Positions 53,267-63,291 of a DNA stretch of 64,000 bases are shown piece by piece (the stretch's first letter is position 1; each line of letters starts with the position of its first letter). Under the pieces are notes generated by a model. It saw only the letters and a program-made list of their open reading frames with translations. It was not told the DNA's origin and did not search any database. The stretch is taken from positions 50,141,024 to 50,205,023 of the forward strand of contig CM067448.1 of NCBI GenBank assembly GCA_034508935.3. Reading direction: 5' to 3'. Source of the DNA: Berghia stephanieae (Eukaryota > Mollusca > Gastropoda > Nudibranchia > Aeolidiidae). A program made the position numbers and the translations under genes.

Positions 53267-53304
<38 letters not shown>

Positions 53305-53406
53305 AGAGAACGAAAGAGAGACATCGAGAGAGAGAGAGAGAGAAAGAGATATATAGAGAGAGATATAGAGAGAAAGAGACGGGGGAAGAGAGAGGAGAGA
53401 GAAGAA

Positions 53407-53437
<31 letters not shown>

Positions 53438-53583
53438 CACGAGAGAGAGAGAGAGGTGAGAGAGAGCGAGTGAGAGAGAGGAAGGGCAGAGTCAGAGAGA
53501 GGCAGAAAGATAGGAGAAAGAGAGTTAGGAGAGAGACAGTAGATAAGGAGGAGGGACGAAAGAATGTGTGAGCGTGTGTCTGC

Positions 53584-53634
<51 letters not shown>

Positions 53635-53790
53635 AGAGAGATATCGAGAGAGAGAGAGAGAGAGAGCGAGAGAGGGAGAAAGAGATAGAGAGAGATATAT
53701 AGAGAGAAAGAGACAGGGGGGGGGGAGGGAGGAGAGAGAAGAACGACAGAGAGAGAGAGAGAGGGAGAGAGAGAGAGAGAAGAACGAGAG

Positions 53791-53844
<54 letters not shown>

Positions 53845-53855
53845 GCGAGAGCAGG
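53172..53855 (+). repeat. (AG)n-rich array, about 680 bp
   Basis: Mostly GA dinucleotides with AGAAGAACGAGAGA and ATATAGAGAG variants, suggesting blocks that were themselves duplicated. The 244-287 residue Ser/Leu-rich minus frames are artefacts. Confidence 0.95.
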
Positions 53856-53950
53856 GACGGCCAATAAATGAGAACAATAATGGTGGTAATAGCGATAATC
53901 TTTTGTTAATGGACTGAACGATTATCAAGCTTTTTACTGTAGCAAAGAAT

Positions 53951-53982
53951 ATCAACATCATCATCATCATCATCATCATCAT
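53951..53982 (+). repeat. (ATC)n, left of repeat F
   Basis: About ten ATC units ending exactly where F begins. Confidence 0.9.
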
Positions 53983-54503
53983 CTGGGTGGGGTTCCTTCC
54001 TGGCCTCCCATAGTGGGCAGGGAGGCACTTACTGTGTCTTCTATCCCCTTATATCTGTTTTCCAACTCACTCTCTGTGTTTGTCTTGGAATGAGATTACT
54101 TGGTTTTGTCCTGGTCCTAACCGTATACTCTAGCTGAGAGGGAAACAGTCAAATGTTTCAGAGATGATATTTGTTTCCTTGTAAATCATCTCTCTGTTAT
54201 GCATTGTATTAGGTTTTCTTTATATTATTATATACGATTTGTAAAACATTTAAGTGTATCCCTTTTAGTGGGGACCTGTACTTGTGTCTGGATGAGACTT
54301 TAAGCGATCTCAAACTAAGTACTTTGATAGTGTGCTCTTGGAATCTACACATGTTTCCTATTTGAACCAATTCCCCTAAGTCTTACGTATTCTTGGGTGC
54401 TTTAATTGTAATTCTAGAATTTTTCACTATCCCATTTTCTTCCTTTTTACTTGCGCTGATATAACCTTAATGTGTTGCAAGTGCCGTAAAACACTTAAAA
54501 ACA
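53983..54503 (-). mobile_element. repeat F, full length, inside (ATC)n
   Basis: CTGGGTGGGGTTCC to GTTGCAAGTGCCGTAAAACA and a short A-rich end. ATC arrays lie on both sides. Confidence 0.85.
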
Positions 54504-54512
54504 AACAAAAGC

Positions 54513-54585
<73 letters not shown>
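54513..54585 (+). repeat. (ATC)n, right of repeat F
   Basis: About 24 ATC units. Confidence 0.95.
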
Positions 54586-54586
<1 letters not shown>

Positions 54587-55051
54587 ACATCATTCGTTTT
54601 CTAAAACTGAAAGCATTAAGTGTAGAATAGTCAGGGTCCATAGAAACGTTTACAATGTAATAATTTGACAAGATGGGGATATGGCTATTAATAGCCCAAA
54701 TTGCCGATCGACCCGACGACGCTTAGAGAGCGAGCATGCCGTAGTGACTGTCAATCAACGACTCGATTTAGAAGGAACGAAGACGTTGACGTCACTCTGC
54801 TCCGTATTTTGTTTGTTTGTTTGTTTGTTTTTTATTTTTTTTTTTTTTTTTTTTTGTTATCTTATTTGGTTTTAATTGTTATAATTTTTTATCTTCTTTT
54901 ATTTCTTTTATTCTAATTATCTAATTTTTCATTTACTTATTATTCACGTATTATTTCATTATAAATTAATTAGTTTAGTTATTTATTTTACTTATTTATT
55001 GATCTATTGTTTATTGATTTATCTATTTGTTTTATTAATTATTTAAATCTT
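54586..55051. other. no recognised gene; T-rich
   Basis: Unique, then T-rich low-complexity DNA from 54825. Small frames are not convincing. Confidence 0.5.
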
Positions 55052-55060
55052 CAGGCATGT

Positions 55061-56990
55061 CATCATCATTGCCTTTTTCACCCTGGGTCAGGGTATAGGC
55101 CACAGACAAACAGTTTCCATCCTTCTCTATCCCGAGCCAACTTTTTTATCTCATTCCAGGTCTTACCACTTCTCTGTATATCAGCTTCTTTAATTCTTCT
55201 CCATGTTCCTCGTGGCCTTCCCCTTGATCTTCTGCCCTGAGGGTTCCAGTCCAATACTTTCTTTGTTATAGTTGAGTCATTCTTTCTAAGCATGTGTCCA
55301 ATCCACCTCCATCGTCTTCTTCCTATATCCTCTCCCACTGGTTTCTGCTGTGTTCTTTTCCATACTTCTTCATTTTTTATTCTATCCATCCATTTTATTC
55401 TGAGTAGCTTACGCATGCACCTGTTTACAAAAATCTGTACCCTCCTTATACATGCCTGTGATGCGTTCCAAGTTTCACATCCATACAGTAGGACAGACTT
55501 CACGTTTGAGTTGAAAAGTCTTAGCTTTAGTTGAAGGGAGATATCTTTAGTTCTCCAAACTCTGTTCAAAGATGTGAATGCAGCCTGTGCCTTTCCTATT
55601 CGTGCTTTCACCTCTGCTTCCGTGCTTCCATCCTTGTCAATTATTCTTCCGAGATAGCAGAAAGTGTCTATATCTTCGAGTTCCTGATCTTTTACTTTGA
55701 TCTGCTCCCTTTGACGCGTACCTATCCTCAAGACCTTTGACTTTGCAGGGTGAATTCTTAGACCAATTGATTCCGAGAGGCTGTTTATAATTGTGGTTTT
55801 TGCTTGCATCTGGTCCTGGGTGTGGGACAAAAGAGCCAGATCATCTGCAAAATCCAGATCATCCAACTGTGTCCAGGGGGTCCACTGTATCCCATTTCTT
55901 CTCCCTTTGAAGGTTTCCTTCATTAGCCAATCAATGGCAAGAATGAACAGGAATGGAGAGAGCAAGCATCCCTGCTTGACACCAGTCTTAATTTCAAAGC
56001 TGTCAGTAAGCTGATCTTCATGTACAACCCTGCAACTTGATCCTTCATACATTTCCTTAATGAGGTTTACTATCTTTTCAGGGAGTCCATAATGTGCCAG
56101 AATTTTCCACAATGTTGCTCTGTCAATACTGTCGAAAGCCTTCTCGTAATCCAGAAAGTTGACAATAAGAGGAGAGTTCCATTCTATAGACTGTTCCACT
56201 ATGACTCGCAGAGAGGCAATCTGGTCGGTGGTTGAACGGTTTTTCCGAAAACCTGCCTGTTCGTCCCGCAGTTTAGCATCTGTTGCATTCTTAATTCTCT
56301 CTAAAATAATACGGTTGAAAACCTTTCCTGGGATAGAAAGAAGAGTGATGCCTCGATAATTATTACAATTACTGAGGTCCCCTTTCTTTGGAAGCTTGAT
56401 AAGATGCCCTTCCTTCCAATCCTTTGGGAATATCCCGTCATTCCAGATTCTCTCAAATAGTGGGTGCAGGGCCTCAGCATTTCTTTCCGCATCAACTTTT
56501 AGAGCCTCCGGTGGAATCTGGTCTTGTCCAGCAGCTTTCCCCCTTTTCATCTTGTTAATGGCACCCACAATCTCTGCTATCGATGGTGGATCACAGCTAA
56601 TTGGAAGCTCATTCCTTGCAGGCAAAATTTCTGGTTGGTTGTCTGGTGGTGGTCTGTTAGAAGGCAGTTGAAATGTTCCCTCCATCGTTCAGATTGAGCC
56701 TCTTTTCCAAAAATAGTTTTCCCATCTTTGTCTTTGACTGGTACCTCTGGTTTCCCATATTTTCCAGCAAGTGTCTTGGTAGTTTGATAAAGGATCCTCA
56801 TGTGTCCTCCAGTCGCTGCTGCTTCTGCTTTCTCTGCAAGTCTGTTCATGAATGCTTCCTTGTCTTTTTTCACAGATCTTTTGACTTCCTTAGCTATGGC
56901 TCGATACTGCTCTTGTGCATCCAGTCTTGAAGCCCTTGTTCGGCTTGCATTCACTTGTTCCTTCCTTGTTCTCCTCTTTTCAATAAGGTC
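55061..56990 (-). mobile_element. 5'-truncated LINE with perfect 9-bp target duplication
   Basis: CAGGCATGT occurs at 55052-55060 and 56991-56999, bracketing a 1,930-bp LINE. Its 3' end (minus strand) is a stop, AAAAAGGC and a short (ATG)-type tail with hardly any UTR. The host region is AT-rich. Confidence 0.9.
55078..56685 (-). CDS. LINE reverse transcriptase, craniofacial-development-protein-2-like group
   Basis: 535-residue frame: MKRGKAAGQDQIPPEALK (about 47-64), NYRGITLLSIPGKVFNRI (about 115), DYEKAFDSIDR (about 181, first catalytic Asp), TGVKQGCLLSPFLFILAIDW (about 237), LDFADDLALLSH (about 275, the FADD box) and the thumb block FCYLGRIIDKDG. The C-terminus holds RRWRWIGHMLRK and GRRSRGRPRGTWRR. 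This motif set matches the abundant invertebrate endonuclease/reverse transcriptases often annotated craniofacial development protein 2-like; RTE affinity is possible but not shown. The upstream frame at 56577-56990 (RRTRKEQVNASRTRASRL, VPVKDKDGKTIFG, SERWREHFNCLL) belongs to the same protein but is in another frame, so there is one frameshift near 56650-56690. The endonuclease domain is absent. Confidence 0.85.
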   Translation of the reverse strand: MEGTFQLPSNRPPPDNQPEILPARNELPISCDPPSIAEIVGAINKMKRGKAAGQDQIPPEALKVDAERNAEALHPLFERIWNDGIFPKDWKEGHLIKLPKKGDLSNCNNYRGITLLSIPGKVFNRIILERIKNATDAKLRDEQAGFRKNRSTTDQIASLRVIVEQSIEWNSPLIVNFLDYEKAFDSIDRATLWKILAHYGLPEKIVNLIKEMYEGSSCRVVHEDQLTDSFEIKTGVKQGCLLSPFLFILAIDWLMKETFKGRRNGIQWTPWTQLDDLDFADDLALLSHTQDQMQAKTTIINSLSESIGLRIHPAKSKVLRIGTRQREQIKVKDQELEDIDTFCYLGRIIDKDGSTEAEVKARIGKAQAAFTSLNRVWRTKDISLQLKLRLFNSNVKSVLLYGCETWNASQACIRRVQIFVNRCMRKLLRIKWMDRIKNEEVWKRTQQKPVGEDIGRRRWRWIGHMLRKNDSTITKKVLDWNPQGRRSRGRPRGTWRRIKEADIQRSGKTWNEIKKLARDREGWKLFVCGLYPDPG

Positions 56991-57149
56991 CAGGCATGTA
57001 TTTATCTATTTATTTATCTATTTATTCACTTCTTTTATTTATTTTTCTTTGTTTGTTTTTTTTTTTTGTTTATGCATTCAATTATTTAAAAAAAACTCCT
57101 TTAGATATAAATATCATTCTTCCTTATTAAATCCAAAAAAGATGAATAA

Positions 57150-57254
<105 letters not shown>

Positions 57255-57400
57255 AGATATATATTTGTCAAAATGATCCCACAGTTGGCAGACAGTAAGT
57301 TCGCCCTTATATCGTTATTCGTCTAGACATTTTTAATGACGTATTGTCAATCACCCAGTCATTCTGTTGAAGACCGTAATTTAAACCAAAAAATAAAAGT

Positions 57401-57703
57401 AGAGCTTTTATATAGGGCAATATCTACTATATTATGTGCTCAAAGCGCTTTGCAAAGGGTCCCTGATCAACACCAACACGTAACATGTAGAACGAGACAT
57501 AACGCCTGATAGGCGATATTACAGTTTTTTTCCGACAGAGACAACGCTGTTGACGGCCCGTTTCTCATTTTACACCTGAGTACGGTGAGAGAATGTGAGC
57601 AAAGAGTCTTTTCCAAGGATTCAACTATGCGCCGATCGAGGATCTAACCCAGGACCTTCCGATCCGAAAGCGAGTGTTATACCACAAGACCACATAGCCG
57701 CAC
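57401..57703 (-). mobile_element. SINE-A, full length
   Basis: AGAGCTTTTATATAGGGC to CCACATAGCCGCAC; the B-box region is mutated. Confidence 0.85.
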
Positions 57704-57847
57704 TTAATGCAGACCAGCCTACTTGAAATATGAAAAGTTCGTTGTTATCAGGGGTAGTAACAACACAGTAGACATTATCATAACTGTCTTTAAAATTCAC
57801 AAAACCTGTCCGTGATATGTTAAAATTACGCTTCTGACTCCTTTATA

Positions 57848-58138
57848 GATAGTATGCACTTGGCTAAGACACTCACAACATTGCCACCCGGATATGTAAC
57901 TGGCCAACACACAAAACTATGTGCAACCATGATCGTATTATATAGTCTGGTTAGTACAGTTTTTAAAAAAATAAAAAATTGATCTTTATATAGCGCAATA
58001 TCCACTAAATGTGCTCAAAGCGCTTTACAAGGGGGCCCTGGTCAACAGCAACATTTAGCATGTAGGACGGGACATGTCTAGTGAGAATTACTCATAAACG
58101 CGGATGGCAAAAAACAAAAGCCTGAGTGACGTCAACTT
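57848..58138 (+). mobile_element. MITE-E split by a truncated SINE-A
   Basis: E runs to TTAGTACAGTTT at 57963 and resumes at 58079 with TAGTGAGAATTACTCATAAA. The far end after TGACGTCAACTTC lacks the CTATC terminus. TATA at 57844-57847. Confidence 0.85.
57966..58076 (-). mobile_element. 5'-truncated SINE-A inside MITE-E
   Basis: Only the last 95 bases of SINE-A plus an A/T-rich tail. Truncation from the 5' side is typical of LINE-type reverse transcription. Confidence 0.85.
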
Positions 58139-58272
58139 CTCTGGCACCAGAAATTCGTTTTCAAGAAGTTTTATTGAATTAAAAATATTTCATAAAATTC
58201 TCAGAATGGAGTTGAAAATTCGTAGTTCTACGGGATTTTCGTCGTGGTTGGCATGTCAGCCTTAATGATATA

Positions 58273-58648
58273 GATAGAACGAAGATGACGTCACTCAGGC
58301 CTTTGTTATTGTTTTTTGCCATCCGCGTTTATGAGTAATACTCACTAAACTGTATTATCCAGACTATAGATAGTATGCGTTTGGCTAATAAGCTCATAAC
58401 ATTGCCATCCGGAAGTATAACGGACCAACACACAAAACTGTGTGTATCCATGAACGTTTATAGTCGGGTTAATACGGTTTAGTGAGTATTACTCATAAAC
58501 GCGGATGGCAAAAAAACGTAACAAAGACCCGAGTGACGTCATCTTCGAACTATCTATAAAAGTTCATGGTTACACATAGGTTTGTCTGTTGGTCCGTTAT
58601 ACTTCCGGATGGCAATATTATGAGCTTCTTAGCCAAACGCATACTATC
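58273..58648 (-). mobile_element. MITE-E containing an inverted MITE-E
   Basis: The outer copy stops at CCAGACTATA (58368) and resumes at 58559 (AAAGTTCATGGTTACACATA), ending CATACTATC. TATA at 58269-58272 and 58649-58652. Confidence 0.9.
58369..58554 (+). mobile_element. inner MITE-E, flanked by duplicated TATA
   Basis: Complete copy in the opposite orientation to its host. TATA at 58365-58368 and 58555-58558; the unoccupied site in other copies reads GACTATAAAAGTTC. Confidence 0.95.
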
Positions 58649-58759
58649 TATAGCGCTAGCATAGGAACTCCTCCGTGACGTGGCGTTTTAGAACATTTCA
58701 TTTGTCAACTGTCGTCTCGAAACGGTGATACATTGAGTTGAACACGATGCTTAGAATTT

Positions 58760-59365
58760 AAACTAGAAAACTGAACAATTGTGTATGAAAGATGCCAGAC
58801 AAAGCAAGAAAAAAAATGCATTTAAAAAAATATATATATATATTAAAAATCCAAAAAAAAATATATATATATTTAAAAATCCAAAAAAAAAAATATATAT
58901 ATTTAAAAATCCCAAAAAAAAAAATATATATATTTAAAAATCCAAAAAAAAAAATATATATATTTAAAAATCCAAAAAAAAATATATATATATATATATT
59001 TAAAAATCCAAAAAAAAAGAAATATATATGTTTAAAAATCCAAAAAAAAAATATATATATGTTTAAAAATCCAAAAAAAAAAAAATATATATATTTAAAA
59101 ATCCAAAAAAAAAAAAAATTATATATGTTTAAAAATCCAAAAAAAAAAAAAATATATATATTTAAAAATCCAAAAAAAAAAAATATATATATTTAAAAAT
59201 CCAAAAAAAAAAAAATATATATATATATATATATTCAAAAATCCAAAAAAAAAAAAAATATATATATTTAAAAATCCAAAAAAAAAAAAATATATATATA
59301 TTTAAAAATCCAAAAAAAAAAATCAGTCGACGTCGACAGGGGATCGAACCTCAGACGTTTCTGGC
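58760..59365 (-). mobile_element. SINE-J with a minisatellite in its body
   Basis: The tail (GTATGAAAGATGCCAGACAA AGC, inverse sense) is at 58782-58804. The head remnant with B box (GGGGATCGAACCTCAGACG) is at 59339-59360. The middle is replaced by the 32-bp array. A second tail in forward sense (GGCTTTGTCTGGCACCTTTC) follows at 59368-59395. Confidence 0.65.
58807..59325 (+). repeat. 32-34 bp AT-rich minisatellite, about 15 units
   Basis: Each unit is ATATATATATTTAAAAATCC followed by an A run of 8-13. The A-run and AT-run lengths vary while TTTAAAAATCC is fixed. The 134-residue Lys/Ile/Tyr frame is a repeat translation. Confidence 0.9.
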
Positions 59366-59422
59366 TTTGTCTGGCACCTTTCATACATAGTTAGTTTTTC
59401 AGTTCTTTATCTTACATCTTAC

Positions 59423-59683
59423 TAAATAGCGGATCGACAACTATCCTTTTTCGGACACATAGTAAGGAAAGATAAGAATGAATACCTGGCAAGTTGTGGA
59501 AAAATACCTGGTAAACGCGCCCGGGGGAGACAAAGAAAAACACTCGTAGACCAACTGAAGGGCTTCACCAACCTAACAATCCGAGAGCTGTTTGAAAAAG
59601 CAAGAGACAGGGAGGAATGGAGAGAGATAATTCATGCAGTATCCGAAGCCTGGACCAGGCATGGAACCTAGAAGAAGAAGAAG
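59423..59683 (+). mobile_element. LINE 3' end, sibling of 31291-31677
   Basis: Reads ADRQLSFFGHIVRKDKNEYL, ending EAWTRHGT and TAG at 59669-59671, then (GAA)n. ATCTTAC occurs at 59416-59422 and 59684-59690 as a 7-bp target duplication. The protein differs from the other copy at few positions, so the family moved recently. Confidence 0.85.
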
Positions 59684-59867
59684 ATCTTACACCGGTGCCT
59701 GCTCCTAATTTCCTATATTTATAATTTAATCGTTTGCTGGTTCATTGAGGTGACACACAAAACAAGCCATGAATCAGCCGATTGTTTTTTTTTTTGTTGT
59801 TTGTTTGTTGTTTTACAGTTACTGATCCGTTTTAATCTGAGACGAGTGCTTTACCAACTCAGCCAAC

Positions 59868-60028
59868 GTGCACTTATTTGTAGGTCTGATAACCCAATTC
59901 CTTATGGGTTCATTGTTGTAATGGAAATCTCAAAAAAAAAAAAAAATGACGCAAAATAGTGTCCATTATTACAACAATGTTAAACTAGGCCCATAAGTGG
60001 TTTCGGATGTTAGACCTGTATATATGAA
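59868..60028. mobile_element. MITE-N, full length
   Basis: GTGCACTTATTTGTAGGTCT, ATTCCTTATGGGTTCATTG and TTGTAATGGAAATCTC face CCATTATTACAACAATG and CTAGGCCCATAAGTGG, around an A run. Confidence 0.75.
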
Positions 60029-60364
60029 CACGTCGACCTGAACCATTTGGTTTTTAACTTTTTTTTAGCGTTATTTTTCTGCGAGATTCAATCAATGATG
60101 AAAACATGTGATATAAATAGTAACATGACGCATGTTACCAAAATTAGACATTGGCATAATTCAAACTATAGCCGTGACGTCATCAGACGAGATTGTCGTA
60201 GATAAGACCGGATATGATGGGCCTTTTGTTGGGCTTAGTTGTTATAATAGATGACAAACAAGTTTCCAGTTTGACGTTTTTATTGCCAATTTCTAAAAAT
60301 CTTTCTTGGAGTTTACATTTTCTTGGTTTTCTTTACTGTTTTTAATTTTGTTTAAGGTGCTTGG
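60029..60364. other. no recognised gene
   Basis: AT-rich, apparently unique. One GTGACGTCATC at about 60175 lies outside any recognised MITE. Confidence 0.5.
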
Positions 60365-60580
60365 CATGGGAATATTGTATAGCACGTCTGACCGGTAATC
60401 AGAAGGTCTGAGGTTCGATCCCCAGTCGATGTAGACTGATGTTGTGTATGTGTTCGTGTGTGTGTGTTCGTGTGTGTGTGTGTGTGTGTGTTTGTGTGTG
60501 TTTCCTTTTCCTTGTATTTTTCTTTCTTGCTTTGTCTGGCACCTTTCATACACACTTGTTCAGATCTTTATCGAACATTC
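60365..60580 (+). mobile_element. SINE-J, best copy
   Basis: tRNA-like head TGTATAGCACGTCTGACCGG, TAATCAGAAGG and B box GAGGTTCGATCCCC. The arm TCTGA-CCGGTAA-TCAGA would give a GGT anticodon, so a Thr-like ancestor is possible. A (GT)n tract follows at 60448-60502, then the tail TTTGTCTGGCACCTTTCATA. The GT tract occupies the position filled by the 32-bp array at 58807. Confidence 0.65.
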
Positions 60581-60754
60581 TGTTCATTTGCATTATGGCT
60601 TATTTATTATTTTGTACAGTATCTTATTTTAAAAGATTTTATAGACAAATAAGCTATGGCACAAAAAGTTAGTTTTTCAGCCTGAAACTAACTCGCAAGA
60701 TTATGGTAAAACATTCATTACTGTGTGATAAGAACATTTGATTCTCCTCATAAT

Positions 60755-61067
60755 GCGTGGGTATGTGGTATAGTGGTATGACACTCGCTTTCGGATCGGA
60801 AGGTCCTGGGTTCCAGCTTCGCTCGGCGCATAGTTGAGTCCTTGGAAAAGGCTCTTTACTCGCATTCTCCCACCACACTCAGGTGTAAAATGAGTACCTG
60901 GCCGTTTTTCGAGCTGTCTCAGTCCGAAAAAAAAAAGTTTTTTGGAATATCGTCTAACAGGCGTCATGTCTTGTCCCTTCCTTAATATTAAGTGTTGCTG
61001 TTGGCAGGGACCGTTTGTAAAGCGTTTTGAGCAAGTTTAGTGGATATTGCTCTGTATAAAAGCTCAA
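60755..61067 (+). mobile_element. SINE-A, full length
   Basis: GCGTGGGTATGTGGTATAGT at the head to CTGTATAAAAGCTCAAT; B box altered (GGTTCCAGC). Confidence 0.85.
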
Positions 61068-61491
61068 TATTCAATATTTATTACAGCAGGGGTGGAAATC
61101 ATGGCAAAAATCTCCAGACATTTTTTTCTTCTGACCATTCGCCATTTTTCCTCAACTCCTTTTTTTTTTTAAATTTGGCATTTCATGTAAAAGTAATCTG
61201 GCCACCTCTAATGGAAGCAACAAACAATGCATGGAGCGTAGATTGGAACGCGGTGATAAAACAAGCAAAGCGGCCTTTTGGCAGCCCTCAGATGCGATGC
61301 GATGGGATGGGATGCAATGGGATGCGACGATGGGATGTGTGTGTGATGTGATGCAACGATAAGACAAAACCACTTTTTGTTTTATACCCATTTCATAATC
61401 ATGGATAAGGCTCCATTATCCCTGATCACGTGTCACCCAGTGCTTTTTGTTGCGATGGCTCCTGATAGTGGGCTTGCTGTCTGGCTGTTCC

Positions 61492-61525
<34 letters not shown>

Positions 61526-62013
61526 ACGGCTGCTGATGTCTGACGTGGTGGTTGATGCTATTATTATTGACAACAGCAACAAACTCACTCGCATCCCAAA
61601 TCAAAAACCGACAGGCGTTGATGATAAAATACGAAATAATAACTATGTTATGGTATTTTGTTGTTGTCTCCATTGTTGCTCATTCATTAGCGACCCTTTT
61701 TCATTGGTGTTGTCGGAATGCAGACGATAATAATTAATTAATTAATCAAAGGGAGGTAAACAGAAATTATATTATTATTATAAAGAAAAGAAAATACGTT
61801 GTAGATTTAATCGTGGTAAACACAGTGCGTTATTTTCATGTGTTGAAGGGTACACATAGATAGATTAAATCGGAATAAACACATTTGTGTTGTATTTTAG
61901 TGTGTTTTAATGGATGGCTGCACGTTCATCGGTAAACAAAAATGAGAAAAAATTGTCTAGATTAATCAAAAATAAAACAAATATTCCGTGGTGTTTTATA
62001 AAGAGAAAAAAAA
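61068..62013. other. no recognised gene; short (GATGC)n and (TGC)n
   Basis: GATGC/GATGG units at 61292-61345 and (TGC)n at 61496-61524. Frames of up to 117 residues here lack domain motifs; I would not call a gene from this alone. Confidence 0.5.
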
Positions 62014-62235
62014 CAATCTCCCTTTATTCATCCCATAAGGGAAATTTAATTTATTGTCTTTAGGATCTGTTCCGAGGGAAACGTGGAATAACCCAGGCGT
62101 CAGCCGTAGTACAGTGATGCAAACTGAGCGATGACGAGGTGACTTCTGCTCAAGACCACACAACCCAGCAGAGGTATTCGAACAAGCTGTCTTTCGTGTA
62201 TAAAGGAGAGACCGCACCGCTGAGCCCCGCTGCAC
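62014..62235 (-). mobile_element. SINE-B, diverged full copy
   Basis: CCTTTATTCATCCCATAAGG, AATAACCCAGGCGTCAGC and GAGACCGCACCGCTGAGCC. Confidence 0.75.
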
Positions 62236-62398
62236 AGAATTAGACGAAGAGAGCACATTCAACGGGTAATTAAAAATCACATTATATCTGCAGAGTCAGT
62301 TTTCAGGCTTCTTTACGCGATCCTAAGGTGGCGCAGCGGTATAGAAACTTAGATAACCACGCCTCTCGGACAATCGTCATTATGTAAACAATGGCAGT

Positions 62399-62691
62399 AA
62401 TACTCTTCAACAGTCGTAACGTCACTTCCTTCCTAATGACGCATGGTAACTTAGTAGCAGTGGCTCTAAACTATCGGAACATTGGCGGACGCCAGTATGA
62501 AATAGTTCTCCGGCGAGCATAACGGGCATCCAGAGGGAAATTTGACAATGTTTTGACTTATACACATTCTGATCACAAGGCATATGAAAAGTTCTTGCCA
62601 GCATGAAAAATAAAAAGTAATGATTTTCTTTGTTTAGAACTAAGATGGCCGCCGTTGCCAGGCGGCGTGACATCAGACTATTGAATCCAAT
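62399..62691 (-). mobile_element. MITE-H, full length
   Basis: AATACTCTTCAACAGTCGTA to GACATCAGACTATTGAATCC. Next to it, 62692-62898 holds an inverse A-box-like CTGCTCTACCGCTTGATC at about 62756 but no SINE body. Confidence 0.85.
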
Positions 62692-62898
62692 GGGTAAACA
62701 TAGAAAACTACACAGGTTTTACTATCAATAGTATGTGTCTAAGTAAAATACCCACTGCTCTACCGCTTGATCAATAGAACCAACATAGAAAACGAGGTGT
62801 AAACTTAAACGTTTATAATACGAGTATTATGATCGAAAAAGTCGTGTGATTTCGCGGTATCAAAACAATAACAATGATCAGAGAGAGGTCGGTTTCAG

Positions 62899-63115
62899 CG
62901 TCGCCATCGTTAAGTTATAGCCTGACACTGAAACCCAAAAGACTGGCATTTCGACGTCATTATTTGGTTTTTTGCACCGCCTAGTGAGTTGTCGTTAGTA
63001 GTGCTCACGGAAACAAGTGTCCCATTGGTTGAACTATTGAATACAACTCACGATTTGTTTTCTTTTGGGGCCAAAGATTGCATTTTGACGTCATTTTTTG
63101 GTAGTAAAGGCTATA
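62899..63115 (-). mobile_element. MITE-G, occupied by MITE-E at its end
   Basis: CATCGTTAAGTTATAGCCTG at the left and AGTAAAGGCTATA at the right, where the E copy begins. Confidence 0.8.
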
Positions 63116-63207
63116 GATAGTTCCAAGATGACGTCACTCAGGTCTTTGTTATTGTTTTTTGCCATCCGCGTTTATGAGCAATGCTCACTGAACTGTATTA
63201 ACCTGAC
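63116..63207 (-). mobile_element. MITE-E half in the terminal repeat of MITE-G
   Basis: GATAGTTCCAAGATGACGTC to TGAACTGTATTAACCTGAC, then a sharp switch to MITE-H sequence. TATA at 63112-63115. Confidence 0.85.
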
Positions 63208-63291
63208 TTTTATCCACCATTATTCCGATAGTTAGAGCCAGTTACCATGCGTCAATACGAGGGAAGTGACGACATGACTGTTGAAGCGTAT
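63208..63291 (+). mobile_element. MITE-H end fragment
   Basis: CCACCATTATTCCGATAGTT to ATGACTGTTGAAGCGTATT; only the last quarter of H. Confidence 0.75.

Noticed and set aside
53119-53982. 287- and 244-residue Ser/Leu-rich open frames on the minus strand
   Set aside because: They are translations of the (AG)n array; all frames are open for the same reason and no domain is present.
58792-59196. 134-residue Lys/Ile/Tyr-rich frame
   Set aside because: Periodic translation of the 32-bp minisatellite; no start context or conservation.
58807-59325. CRISPR-like array
   Set aside because: Units abut without unique spacers and the sequence is AT-only low complexity in an animal genome.
60378-60435. 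functional tRNA-Thr gene
   Set aside because: The anticodon arm pairs but acceptor and D arms do not, and the SINE-J tail follows.
61377-61730. 117-residue frame with a Leu-rich stretch as a membrane protein
   Set aside because: The hydrophobic stretch is the (TGC)n microsatellite; the rest has no motif.
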